Source of the DNA: Nostoc parmelioides FACHB-3921
Lineage (GTDB): Bacteria; Cyanobacteriota; Cyanobacteriia; Cyanobacteriales; Nostocaceae
DNA length: 64,000 nt
NCBI RefSeq assembly: GCF_014696625.1
Contig: NZ_JACJQL010000013.1
Span: forward strand, 62,001-126,000
Direction of reading: 5' to 3'
Shown piece by piece: positions 16,244 to 24,922 of the stretch. The notes below the pieces were generated by a model that saw only the letters and a program-made list of their open reading frames with translations, made no database searches and was not told the DNA's origin. Position numbers and translations under genes: made by a program. Within the stretch, counting starts at the first letter, position 1. The number at the start of each line of letters is the position of its first letter.

Positions 16244-17167
16244 ATGCTCCGTCGCTGGATATTATCTACTTTTGCAATTTTATTGAGCATAATTTTAACC
16301 GCGTGTAATACTACAAATACTCAGCAGCCACAAGCACAAGCTACGCAAAGTATTACAAGACCTGATACTCAATCTCAAGAATTACCAAAATTATCGGCTA
16401 AAAGAGTTGTTACACTCTCTTCTCTAACCACAGATATTATTTTTCAACTGGATAAAACAAAACTCGTAGGTATCGCTGGTAGCTCATTATTCAAAAATGA
16501 CCCCCGTTTCCAAGATATACCTCGTATCAGCGAAGGTCAAAGTCCCCCCAATTTGGAAAAAATTGTGGCGCTCAAGCCTGATTTAGTCATTGGTGCAGAA
16601 GGTTTTTCTAATCAACCAATTCAAAGACTCCAACAATTAGGTATTCCTACCTTGCTTACTCAAATCAATACATGGAAGTCTTTGGAAGAGATTACAGCAA
16701 AACTGGCTCAGTTAATTGATGTTAATCCCCAACCTTTGTTAGAACGTTATCAAAGTTTTCTAGCGGATAGCTCAGGAACAAATACTTCTACTTTAGTTCT
16801 GGTTAGTAGTCAACCAATTTTAGCTCCGAATAAGAATAGTTGGGCTGGGGATTTACTAGAAAAATTCCAAGTGAAAAATTTAGCAGCGCAATTGCAAGGA
16901 AAAAGCCCAATTGCTGGTTATGTAACTCTTTCGGCTGAAAAAGTTTTAGAAGCTAATCCCGAAGCGGTTGTTCTAATTACCCCTCCTCAAGGTGGTTCAA
17001 AAACGGAAGTTTTAAATTCTTTCAAAAAAGAGAGTTTTTGGCAAAAGTTACCCGCTACTAAGAATAATCGAGTCTATGTTTTTGACTATTATGGGTTGGT
17101 GAATCCAGGTAGTATAGATGCGATAAAAAAGGCTTGTGAGCAGATTAAAACAGATTTGTTAGGGTAA
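16244..17167 (+). CDS. Metal/cobalamin ABC transporter substrate-binding lipoprotein (BtuF/helical-backbone type)
   Basis: A 307-residue cluster A-II solute-binding protein. A lipobox, LTAC, ends the signal peptide at about residue 21, followed by a Thr/Gln-rich linker. KRVVTLSSLTTDIIFQL and LVGIAGSSLF near 50-80, IVALKPDLVIGAEGF near 110, and the C-terminal RVYVFDYYGLVNPGS are typical of the BtuF/FhuD/TroA-like helical-backbone family, which binds B12, haem or siderophores. No permease or ATPase for it is in the window, so it must work with a distant transporter. The cobalamin genes upstream favour B12 and the iron cluster downstream favours a ferric ligand. Neither is proven. Confidence 0.85.
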   Translation: MLRRWILSTFAILLSIILTACNTTNTQQPQAQATQSITRPDTQSQELPKLSAKRVVTLSSLTTDIIFQLDKTKLVGIAGSSLFKNDPRFQDIPRISEGQSPPNLEKIVALKPDLVIGAEGFSNQPIQRLQQLGIPTLLTQINTWKSLEEITAKLAQLIDVNPQPLLERYQSFLADSSGTNTSTLVLVSSQPILAPNKNSWAGDLLEKFQVKNLAAQLQGKSPIAGYVTLSAEKVLEANPEAVVLITPPQGGSKTEVLNSFKKESFWQKLPATKNNRVYVFDYYGLVNPGSIDAIKKACEQIKTDLLG

Positions 17168-17236
17168 GAGTCTAATGTAATAATGCCTTATACATAGGTT
17201 GGGTGAAGCGCAGGGCAACCTAAAACATATCAGAGT

Positions 17237-17280
17237 GTTGGGTTACGCAAAGCCTCTATCCAACCTGCATTTTTTCTTTT
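17237..17280 (+). terminator. Terminator-like hairpin after the binding-lipoprotein gene
   Basis: GTTGG (17237-17241) and CCAAC (17260-17264) form a short stem around a repeat-like loop, followed by GCATTTTTTCTTTT. The short stem with a good T-tract suits an intrinsic terminator for the forward gene. It lies in the 142-bp convergent gap before the FTR1 gene. Confidence 0.5.
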
Positions 17281-17309
17281 GTCAAAGTAATAAAAGAGCG
17301 TTTCTTGTT

Positions 17310-18257
17310 CTATCTTTGGGCAATTGATATCTTCTTACTAGATTTGGGCGCACCGCCGGTTAAACTGCGGAAATATAAACCACCAACAGTTACTAAAAAT
17401 AAGACATATCCCACTGCTTCTACAATATATAGATGTTGTCTGTAGCCAAATAAGGACTTGAGAATTACACCGGGGAACTGTTCATCAGGTAATATTTGCT
17501 CAGTATTCCAAACTAGCGGCCCCAAAATACAAGAATGGATTTTAGTAAAATGTTGGTAATAAAAACAAAGATTTTCTGAGGCGCGGCTACTAAGAGCTAA
17601 GTTGGCTACAGCATCGTCAAAATGTTTTAAGGCGGAAACAACTAATCCGGCAACAATTAATACTAATAAAACGCCCATTACTTGGAAGAATTGGCGGATA
17701 TCAATTTTAACGCCTAATTTAAATAAAAGTACACCAATGGCTGCTGCTGTTGCCAAACCTGCCAGAGCGCCTATTGTCGGTATAAGTCCCTGTTGAAAAT
17801 TGGCGGCGATGAATAATACTGTTTCAAAACCTTCACGAACAACGGCAACGAGAATTAAGCTAAAAACACCCCAGCCAGCATTTGAGTTTTGTGTAAGTGC
17901 GTCTGTAACGGCTCCTTCGACTTGCGCTTTCATGAATCTGGCTTGCTTTGTCATCCAGATTAACATCCAACTGAGCATAGCGATCGCCAACACACTAAAA
18001 ACGCCTTCTAGCATCGGTTCCACTACCACCGTGTATTGAGGATTAGCGGCTCCAACTGCTTTAATTACCCAAGTGAATAGCACACCAATTAGCGCACTGA
18101 TAACGATACCAACGGCGACACCAGTATACACCCAAGGGTTGAGACGGGATTGTTTAGCCTTTTTGAGCAAAGCTAAGACAATACCAACAACTAAGGCGGC
18201 TTCTACTCCTTCTCGGAGTGTAATGACAAAAGTCGGTAGAGCAGTACTAAAGTTCAT
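17310..18257 (-). CDS. FTR1/EfeU-family high-affinity iron permease
   Basis: A 315-residue membrane protein with about seven hydrophobic helices. The two iron-passage motifs are present: REGVEAALVVGIVLALL near residues 16-32 and REGFETVLFI near 140-150. Family members import iron coupled to an oxidase. It is last in a same-strand set of four (multicopper oxidase, iron-binding lipoprotein, ferritin-like protein, this gene), the bacterial equivalent of yeast Fet3-Ftr1. It lacks the large periplasmic N-terminal domain some bacterial FTR1 proteins carry; the neighbouring lipoprotein may supply that function. About 100 bp of heptad repeats separate it from the ferritin-like gene, so cotranscription is likely but unproven. 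Confidence 0.92.
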   Translation of the reverse strand: MNFSTALPTFVITLREGVEAALVVGIVLALLKKAKQSRLNPWVYTGVAVGIVISALIGVLFTWVIKAVGAANPQYTVVVEPMLEGVFSVLAIAMLSWMLIWMTKQARFMKAQVEGAVTDALTQNSNAGWGVFSLILVAVVREGFETVLFIAANFQQGLIPTIGALAGLATAAAIGVLLFKLGVKIDIRQFFQVMGVLLVLIVAGLVVSALKHFDDAVANLALSSRASENLCFYYQHFTKIHSCILGPLVWNTEQILPDEQFPGVILKSLFGYRQHLYIVEAVGYVLFLVTVGGLYFRSLTGGAPKSSKKISIAQR

Positions 18258-18263
18258 GGTTTT

Positions 18264-18358
18264 TAGTCATTGGTCATTGGTCAACAGTCAACAGTCAACA
18301 GTCAACAGTCTAAAGTCAAAACATTGAATATGGACTATTGACTATTGACTACTGACTA
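18264..18358. repeat. Heptad tandem repeat block (TCAACAG / TTGACTA)
   Basis: It contains three TCATTGG-type units, then four near-perfect TCAACAG units, then TTGACTA-type units. The array fills the gap between the FTR1 start and the stop of the ferritin-like gene. It is the typical Nostoc short tandemly repeated repetitive sequence. Units are contiguous with no unique spacers, so it is not a CRISPR. Confidence 0.85.
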
Positions 18359-18793
18359 TTAGATAAAATCTCGTAGCATTTTTTTCAATTCGAGATTGTG
18401 TAACTCTTCTTGTCCAATCATGCTGCGAGCGAATTCTTCTAGATAAATACTGGCATTGTTTACAGTATCTAACAACGCTTTATACATTTCCAATGCCTTT
18501 CTCTCATGGTTCAAGCTTTCTTGGAGGATATCCTTGACTGAATGCTTGTAGGTTTCTTCCATTGGGGCAATTCTCAGGGTGGGATGTCCATCTAATCCTG
18601 TGAGAATTTCTCCCACTTGTTGGGCATGAAGTAGAGATTCACTGGCTTGTGCTTTGAAAAAAGCAACTATGGGAAGGCGATTAGGGCCGGTTACCATCAA
18701 GGAATAATGCGTATAGCGCACTACGCCAGCGAGTTCAAATTCCATGATGGCGTTAAGTAGGTCAATGGCCTTGTTTTGGTCAAGCTCTTGCAT
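18359..18793 (-). CDS. Ferritin-like/bacterioferritin-family di-iron protein
   Basis: A 144-residue four-helix bundle. Di-iron ligands fit the pattern Glu in EFELAGVVRY (about 18-20), Glu and His in ASESLLHAQQ (about 51-55), Glu in NHERKALEMY (about 94) and Glu and His in GQEELHNLEL (about 127-131). Length is close to bacterioferritin (about 155). The Met that ligates haem in classical Bfr is not evident in SESLLHAQQ, so it may be a haem-free ferroxidase-type subunit. It would store or detoxify cytosolic iron brought in by the adjacent FTR1 system. The ATG at 18793 is the only good start. The stop codon touches the heptad repeat. Confidence 0.85.
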   Translation of the reverse strand: MQELDQNKAIDLLNAIMEFELAGVVRYTHYSLMVTGPNRLPIVAFFKAQASESLLHAQQVGEILTGLDGHPTLRIAPMEETYKHSVKDILQESLNHERKALEMYKALLDTVNNASIYLEEFARSMIGQEELHNLELKKMLRDFI

Positions 18794-18945
18794 GAGTGGT
18801 TGATTAAAATTACGAATGGAGCGTCATGAGTAAAAGGGTACAGGTGTTAAAAGTCTTAATAATGTTCACTTTTAACTTTTAACAGTTATCTCACTTCTTA
18901 TCCATTTTAAACTTCTCAGTTTCCGCCTCCAAGGGAGTCCTTGGG

Positions 18946-19983
18946 CTATTTTTGTGCCTGAGTGCTTGATTGGTCGATCACTTTTTGTGAGTTTAGCTCA
19001 ATGGTTTTTACCAATTTGGTAACTTCTTCGGGTGTTTTTACTGGTGTAGCTGGTGGAATAGCTGCTGGCCATGCTTTTGTTAGTTCTGCAAGACTAGCGT
19101 TAATGGCTTTGTCTGCTTCCGGGTTGGCTTGCGCTACTTGAGAGGAAATCCCTTTATACAATTCGTTGGCGTAGACAATAAAACCACGAGAATCTTGATA
19201 TTCTATCGCTGCCGCAATTTTACCATCTGCGATCGCCGCCCCATATTCGGAGTTAGCTGCATCCAATAAGCCGTTAATCACTTGTAGGACAAATCCGGGT
19301 TTGCTGCGCTGTGCTGCTGGTAAAGCGGCGATCGCTCCGTCAACTGACTGCACAGAAGCGGTAAAATCAGTTTTTACCTTGGCATCCTTTGGTTTAGATT
19401 TGACTAAATCTTGCAAACTCACCAAAGTTGTCTTAAATTCTTTAACTTTGCGCTCATTTAGCTGTTCTTCTACATCAACATAAATCTCTTCAACAGGGTG
19501 TCCTATATGAGGTTCTGCCTGTTTTGGCTGATTTTGATCTAGTAATTCTTGCGCTACCAAAAGATGTCCCTTCATCAAACCCAATTTGGTCATGTAGTCA
19601 ACGTCTTTGGCTTCACCCGCTAACACCACTTCTTGCACAGTCACCATCTCTTTAATTTGGTCGAACTGTTCTTGAGTAATCACTTTCTTACTAACTAAAT
19701 CCTCTGGACTACCGTAGGGACGACTGCCTTGAATTTTGTTTGATAATGCGGGTACACCTAACTTGGCCTCAAACTTATCTAATTCTGACAAGATAGCAGT
19801 ATTGATATTAATTTTGGCTTTACTACCATGACTGCTATGGTTAACAGCTTCCGTTGTTTGGGTAGCAGAATTACTGTTCGCTGGCTGTGAATTTTCGGCT
19901 GTTGGTGTACCTCCAGTACAAGAACTCAGGGAAACAATGACGCAAGCTGCAACAGCCAAACAGATATAGCGAGATTTAACCAT
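18946..19983 (-). CDS. Lipoprotein with helix-hairpin-helix and EfeO/FTR1-like periplasmic iron-binding region
   Basis: 345 residues from the ATG at 19983; an ATG at 20007 would add eight. The signal peptide ends in a lipobox, LSSC. A ComEA/PsbU-type helix-hairpin-helix follows at about residues 55-115 (ININTAILSELDKF ... GSPEDLVSKKVI). The remaining 220 residues are helical, with MKGHLLVAQELL and HIGHPVEEIYVDVEEQL. These resemble the extracellular His/Glu-rich domain fused to FTR1 or present as EfeO in other bacteria. I infer a periplasmic iron-donor role, because it lies between the multicopper oxidase and the ferritin/FTR1 genes. Database annotation might follow only the DNA-binding-like HhH and call it ComEA. 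Confidence 0.72.
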   Translation of the reverse strand: MVKSRYICLAVAACVIVSLSSCTGGTPTAENSQPANSNSATQTTEAVNHSSHGSKAKININTAILSELDKFEAKLGVPALSNKIQGSRPYGSPEDLVSKKVITQEQFDQIKEMVTVQEVVLAGEAKDVDYMTKLGLMKGHLLVAQELLDQNQPKQAEPHIGHPVEEIYVDVEEQLNERKVKEFKTTLVSLQDLVKSKPKDAKVKTDFTASVQSVDGAIAALPAAQRSKPGFVLQVINGLLDAANSEYGAAIADGKIAAAIEYQDSRGFIVYANELYKGISSQVAQANPEADKAINASLAELTKAWPAAIPPATPVKTPEEVTKLVKTIELNSQKVIDQSSTQAQK

Positions 19984-20178
19984 TTTGATTCCTAAAGGTG
20001 ATAACAACCCATAAATTACTAGATTTTTCAGCTATTGCTTAAAATAAAATCTGATATAGTTTTGCAATAGGTATTATGATGATTTATCACAAGTGCAATT
20101 AATTATCAACTAATTAGGAAAATATTTAAGTTAAATTTTAAAAATTATCTCAATTCTCTGGTGTAGCTAACAACTGCA

Positions 20179-21195
20179 TCAAGTAGAATGATTTTGATTA
20201 TTATTAGCAACAACTTCAAATTGACCCATACAACCATTTTCAGCGATCGCATCTTGATGAGGATGGAACATATACTTACCTGGATAGCGAAACGCAAACT
20301 CTAAAATATGCCGTTCCGCCACCCCCATTGTGATCACATCAGTTTTCTCGCTAGCCTTCATACTCATGCCATAACGATAGACATCAAAGAAGTTGGCGTG
20401 GAGGTGAAACGTCACAGCCGGATCATATTCAATGATGTTGAGGACATACAGCCGAATCAACTGATTTTGGTAAATCTGAATCGGATGCTGCATATAGTGA
20501 TGCGGTAAGCCGTTGAAGGCGTAGAAGTCATTATGGCTATTATCATCCACGTCATAGCCAGCCATTACCAGCACTATCTCATCAGCCGGGGGACGGGGTG
20601 TGGGTGGGTCGATGATAAACATTCCATACAAACCTTTAGCGATGTGACGGGTAACAGGTTCAATATGGCAGTGGTATAAATGAACCCCATAAGGTTCAGC
20701 ATCAAACTCGTAGATGGTGGCACTATTATTACTCACCGGACGAATACCATCCATCTCGGCTGGATGAACTCCATGAAAATGTAGAGAGTGAGAATGTCCA
20801 GCTTGGTTGTGAAATAATACCCGGATGCGATCGCCTTGTTTTGCCCTGAGTGTCGGCCCCGGTATGCGACCATTAAGATCCCAGATGTTGTAAGATACAG
20901 CACTATTGAGTTGAATAACTGAAGTACCGGCAGTTAACTGAAATTCTCGAATAGTCCGCCCATTTTCTTGCTTGAGCGTCCCATAATCAAATTCTCTCAA
21001 CATCCGCATGGGTTGAGCAACATTGTCAGCTGCATCCATTTCCACTTGCGGCACTCTGACAATAGACTTATTTTGTGAGTTCAATCTCTGCCAAAGCGCA
21101 GCTGCACCAGCCACGCCAACACCACCCAACCCCAGTTTGAGCAATTGACGACGACTCCAAAATTCTTTTTTACCCAGCGTAAAATTATTGGGCAT
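20179..21195 (-). CDS. Two-domain multicopper oxidase, probable ferroxidase (Tat-exported)
   Basis: 338 residues from the ATG at 21195, much shorter than three-domain oxidases. A twin-arginine signal, SRRQLLKLGLGG, lies at about residues 14-25. Four His-x-His copper motifs are seen: LHFHG and YHCHIEP in domain 1, TFHLH and MFHPHQD in domain 2. The type-1 Cys occurs only in domain 1 (HCH, followed by RHIAKGLYGMF). Domain 2 has HPH, so this fits the two-domain class with type-1 copper in domain 1. These usually act as trimers with the trinuclear site between subunits. It heads the same-strand cluster ending in FTR1, so oxidation of ferrous iron for uptake is the likely job. A nitrite-reductase or laccase-like role is less likely. 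Confidence 0.85.
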   Translation of the reverse strand: MPNNFTLGKKEFWSRRQLLKLGLGGVGVAGAAALWQRLNSQNKSIVRVPQVEMDAADNVAQPMRMLREFDYGTLKQENGRTIREFQLTAGTSVIQLNSAVSYNIWDLNGRIPGPTLRAKQGDRIRVLFHNQAGHSHSLHFHGVHPAEMDGIRPVSNNSATIYEFDAEPYGVHLYHCHIEPVTRHIAKGLYGMFIIDPPTPRPPADEIVLVMAGYDVDDNSHNDFYAFNGLPHHYMQHPIQIYQNQLIRLYVLNIIEYDPAVTFHLHANFFDVYRYGMSMKASEKTDVITMGVAERHILEFAFRYPGKYMFHPHQDAIAENGCMGQFEVVANNNQNHST

Positions 21196-21842
21196 GAAAC
21201 TCAACCACAGCACTAAATCAAAGTTGCAAATAATTAGCAACTATCTTTGTGTATCCTATAGGACATCAGATTTACTGTCAATAATTCTCAAGAAGTTGTG
21301 AGAATTTATTCAGCAAAACTCCAACTACAATTCCCCAAAGATTTTTGTAGCCATAGCAATCTGAAAAAAGAATTTGACAGATATACACTCCAAAACCCTT
21401 GTTATATAAGGCTTTTTCAATGGTGAATAGTATCATCACTTCAATTCCATCGTATATGGAAGTGTTAAAGTGCTTACTAGAAACTTTTGAAGGTTGAAGT
21501 AAATCTGTGGCTACAGTAATAAAGAAAAACTTTGATTAAGTGTCTTAACTAAGTCTGATCACTAGTTTAAAAGTATAAAAAAACACAAATATCACAATAA
21601 TTTTGAGTATTAATTTGATACCTTTAGCGCTTTGATATGACTATAAAGCTAAAGTAGACACTACAGATATATCAGCACACTAAAAAATAGATAGTAAACT
21701 TTAATGCACTTATTAAAGAAGCAAACAAAGATTCATGATGTTAGTAATTGTCTTGAATTTTTAATTTTTACTTGTGAATTGTTAGCTAGGGTATAAGCTG
21801 GTTTAGACTATTGCGATGAAACATATTTTCCAGGTATAAAGT
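21196..21842. promoter_or_regulatory. Divergent promoter region, iron cluster / cbiM
   Basis: About 650 bp with no gene. A perfect dyad AATTCTCA-N8-TGAGAATT at 21284-21307 lies roughly 90 bp upstream of the oxidase ATG and is a plausible metal-responsive operator, though it does not match a classical Fur box. The remainder is very AT-rich. No cobalamin riboswitch core was recognised in front of cbiM. Confidence 0.45.
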
Positions 21843-22628
21843 GTGCCGAGAATGATTCTCACATCGAAACGCGCCTCCCTAATCTTCATGGGGATTCTGA
21901 GCTTTTATATCATTGTTAGTTCATCTGCGCCAGCTTATGCGATGCACATTATGGAAGGCTACCTACCAGCAGGGTGGGCAGCTTTTTGGTGGTTAGTAGC
22001 TTTACCGTTTATGGTTTTAGGAGTGCGATCGCTCACCCGCATCACCAAAGCCAATCCAGAATTAAAATTATTGTTAGCATTGGCGGGGGCTTTTACTTTC
22101 GTATTATCCGCTTTGAAATTGCCCTCGGTGACGGGTAGTTGTTCTCACCCGACAGGTACAGGCTTAGGTGCTGTGCTGTTCGGGCCTTTGGCGATGTCTG
22201 TTTTAGGTAGTCTAGTATTGCTGTTTCAAGCATTGTTGCTGGCGCATGGTGGTTTAACAACTCTGGGTGCAAACGCTTTTTCAATGGCGATCGCAGGCCC
22301 ATTTGCCGCCTATTGGATATATCATCTGACAATCAAGTTAACTGGTAAGCAAAGAATCGCCATCTTTTTAGCAGCCACTTTAGCAGATTTGTTAACTTAC
22401 ATCATTACTTCCGTCCAACTAGCCTTAGCTTTTCCCGCACCAGTCGGCGGATTTATCGCCTCATTCGCCAAATTTGCTGGTATTTTCGCCATTACCCAAA
22501 TCCCTCTAGCCATTAGTGAAGGATTATTGACTGTCTTGGTATGGAATTGGCTACAATCCTACTCACCGCAAGAACTCCAATTATTAAAATTAATCCAAAG
22601 GGAACCTCAAAGCCATGAATCAATCTAA
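21843..22628 (+). CDS. cbiM: Cobalt ECF transporter S-component CbiM
   Basis: A 261-residue membrane protein with about seven helices. A cleavable signal sequence ends at AYA, followed by [17 protein letters not shown]. The mature Met-His N-terminus is the metal-binding end of Cbi[24 protein letters not shown] is the second conserved CbiM region. The start is GTG at 21843; an ATG three codons later is also possible. It overlaps cbiN by 14 bp and is followed by cbiQ and cbiO, giving a complete cobalt-type CbiMNQO. The substrate is inferred from the separate CbiN and the HIMEG pattern. Confidence 0.95.
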   Translation: MPRMILTSKRASLIFMGILSFYIIVSSSAPAYAMHIMEGYLPAGWAAFWWLVALPFMVLGVRSLTRITKANPELKLLLALAGAFTFVLSALKLPSVTGSCSHPTGTGLGAVLFGPLAMSVLGSLVLLFQALLLAHGGLTTLGANAFSMAIAGPFAAYWIYHLTIKLTGKQRIAIFLAATLADLLTYIITSVQLALAFPAPVGGFIASFAKFAGIFAITQIPLAISEGLLTVLVWNWLQSYSPQELQLLKLIQREPQSHESI

Positions 22629-22917
22629 ACAAGGCATCAGTAATTGGTTATTGATAGGTGGAGTCATAGCTTTAGCCGTCTTACCTTTAATATTTGTGCG
22701 GGGTGCAGAATTTACAGGTGCAGATGGCCAAGCCGAAAAAGCAATTAGTGAGGTGAAGCCTGGATATGAACCTTGGTTTAAACCGTTATTTGAACCACCA
22801 AGCGGTGAAGTGGAAAGTTTATTATTCAGTTCACAAGCCGCTTTAGGTGCGGGGATTATTGGTTATGCAGTTGGTTTATACAAGGGACGTTCCCAACAGC
22901 AAAGGAATAAGGAATGA
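22615..22917 (+). CDS. cbiN: Cobalt transport accessory protein CbiN
   Basis: A 100-residue protein with two membrane helices (about residues 10-28 and 70-88) and a periplasmic loop, [22 protein letters not shown], the hallmark of CbiN. It loads metal into CbiM and is found only in cobalt-type systems. The start overlaps the cbiM end and the stop overlaps the cbiQ start (ATGA-type), so the three are translationally coupled. Confidence 0.95.
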   Translation: MNQSKQGISNWLLIGGVIALAVLPLIFVRGAEFTGADGQAEKAISEVKPGYEPWFKPLFEPPSGEVESLLFSSQAALGAGIIGYAVGLYKGRSQQQRNKE

Positions 22918-23720
22918 CCTTACAAATAGATACCCTCGCTTATACTAATAAATTGCGGCGATTAGTGCCAGAGCAGAAATTGTTGTTGGCGATCGCCTTA
23001 CTCATGATCACAGCCTTTGCTCATCCCCTAGTACAAATATTAATCGCTGTTTGGATGAGTATTTGGACAATATTTTATGCAGGTATACCCGCAAAAATTT
23101 ATTTGAAGTTAATTTATATTGCAAGTTTTTTCTGGTTGACTAGTTTACCAGCGTTGGCAATTAATGGAGTAGGAATTTCTCAGTTAAATTTAGTGCAGAA
23201 TGATGCTGTATATGGGGTAAATATTGACTTTTATTATTTATATATTAGTCAGCATGGACTTGAACAAGCATGGCAGATTTTCACAAGAGCGATCGCCTCT
23301 ATTGCTTGCTTATATTTTGTTATGTTAACTATCCCCTTTACAGACTTACTACAAACTTTACGGCGTTACGGCTTTCCCCTACTCCTCACAGATTTATTAT
23401 TATTAATGTATAGGTTTATTTTCGTTCTATTAAAGACAGCCTCAGAATTATGGACTGCTCAACAAGCTCGTAGTGGTTACTCTACATTTAGTCTGAGCAT
23501 GAAAAGCTTATCATTATTGATTAGTCAATTGTTTCAACGCACCCTAGAAAAGTATCAACAAATATCATTGAGCTTATTATCAAGAGGCTTTATTGGAGAA
23601 TTTCAAGTCTGGCATCCTTGTCGTTATCATTTATCCAAACGTTATGCCACAGAAGCAATTCTTGGATGCCTGATGTTAATAATTTTAGAATGGAATCTTC
23701 ATTTCAATTTTATTAAATAA
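22914..23720 (+). CDS. cbiQ: ECF transporter T-component CbiQ (cobalt)
   Basis: A 268-residue membrane coupling protein of the EcfT family. An N-terminal cluster of four hydrophobic helices is followed by a cytoplasmic coupling region with the two Ala-Arg-Gly-type segments. Here these read QQARSGYSTF near 178 and LSLLSRGFIGEF near 220; the first Arg-containing motif binds the ATPase groove. The ATG overlaps the cbiN stop. About 100 AT-rich bases separate it from cbiO, which is still probably in the same transcript. Confidence 0.93.
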   Translation: MTLQIDTLAYTNKLRRLVPEQKLLLAIALLMITAFAHPLVQILIAVWMSIWTIFYAGIPAKIYLKLIYIASFFWLTSLPALAINGVGISQLNLVQNDAVYGVNIDFYYLYISQHGLEQAWQIFTRAIASIACLYFVMLTIPFTDLLQTLRRYGFPLLLTDLLLLMYRFIFVLLKTASELWTAQQARSGYSTFSLSMKSLSLLISQLFQRTLEKYQQISLSLLSRGFIGEFQVWHPCRYHLSKRYATEAILGCLMLIILEWNLHFNFIK

Positions 23721-23819
23721 ATTTACCATAATTTACTTGAAAATATAAAATAACCCAAAAATAAGCATTTAAACAAAATTTTAGTAATCCTAAATTTAAA
23801 TTCCCTAAAGTTGTAGATA

Positions 23820-24644
23820 ATGCAGCAGTCATTACTCGCGTTTGAACAAGTATATTATACATATCCAGGTACACAAAAATCAGTACTAAATGGCATCACC
23901 CTACAAATTCCCCAAGGCAAAAAATGTGCTTTAATTGGCAGAAATGGTTGCGGTAAAACTACCCTATTCTCTTTAGCTAATGGTTTGTATAAACCACAGC
24001 AAGGTCGTGTGTATTGGCATGATAAAGCCATACAATATGATCGTAAAAACCTGATGCAACTACGCCAAAAAGTTGGACTTGTTTTTCAAAATCCAGAGCA
24101 ACAATTAGTAGCCTCTACTGTTGAGGAAGATATTTCTTATGGCTTATGTAATCTAGGATTACCAATAGCAGAGATTCAACAGCGAGTTACCCAAGCTTTA
24201 AGGGAATTTCAGTTAACGGAATTAGCCGAAAGACCCATACATCACCTGAGTTTAGGGCAAAAAAAACGCGTCTCCCTAGCTGATGTCATGGTTCTAAGAC
24301 CAGAATTACTCTTATTAGATGAGCCAACCGCCTATCTCGATAGACCGCAAAGCCGTAATTTAATGGCAATGCTCAATAAAATTTATCAATCTGGAACAAC
24401 AATAATCATGGCTAGTCATGACTTAGATTTAGTTTATTGCTGGTCAGACTGGATTTTTGTGATGGATGCAGGAAGACTTATTTTAGAAGGAAAACCAGAA
24501 GATATTTTTTCTCAAAGGGAAATTCTCGACAGCATAGAGTTAGGTCTGCCACCAGTATATGAAATTTTCATCACAAAAGAACTAGCGACTAAAGAGCATA
24601 ATTCAGAAAATTTCCGGCAGAAGATATTGCAGTTTTTTTGTTAA
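23820..24644 (+). CDS. cbiO: Cobalt ECF transporter ATPase CbiO
   Basis: A 274-residue ABC ATPase. Walker A is GRNGCGKTTLF (about 39-49), Q-loop VFQNPEQQL, signature LSLGQKKR, Walker B LLLLDEPTAYLD and H-loop ASHD. The Q-loop Pro-Glu-Gln-Gln is typical of ECF ATPases. It energises CbiMNQ. The ATG at 23820 is the first Met in frame. The C-terminal 40 residues after GLPPVYEIF are poorly conserved, as in CbiO. A 278-bp AT-rich spacer follows before the second ECF system. Confidence 0.95.
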   Translation: MQQSLLAFEQVYYTYPGTQKSVLNGITLQIPQGKKCALIGRNGCGKTTLFSLANGLYKPQQGRVYWHDKAIQYDRKNLMQLRQKVGLVFQNPEQQLVASTVEEDISYGLCNLGLPIAEIQQRVTQALREFQLTELAERPIHHLSLGQKKRVSLADVMVLRPELLLLDEPTAYLDRPQSRNLMAMLNKIYQSGTTIIMASHDLDLVYCWSDWIFVMDAGRLILEGKPEDIFSQREILDSIELGLPPVYEIFITKELATKEHNSENFRQKILQFFC

Positions 24645-24922
24645 CAGTCCAATTCCCAGCTTGTGGAAAAATTAGGAAACAGGATTATTAACATATTTTT
24701 TTTAATTAATATCTAATCAACACTAATTAAATAAAATTTAATAACTTGCTAAATAAGTACAATATTTGATGATTTTTTTATTGTCAATATGCCCCAAGTA
24801 TCATTATAAAATCCCCCAATAGGGCATTGAAAACAAAAGAAAAATAGTGTTTTTTATTAGTTTGATGCCTGAATGAGATTATTTTTATTGTGTGAAATAA
24901 CACGTTAGTTACGGGGCGAATC

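Noticed and set aside
18264..18358. Tandem TCAACAG/TTGACTA units as a possible CRISPR
   Set aside because: Units are seven bases, contiguous and without unique spacers; this is the genus-typical heptad tandem repeat, as also at 27399, 44861, 45952 and 46524.
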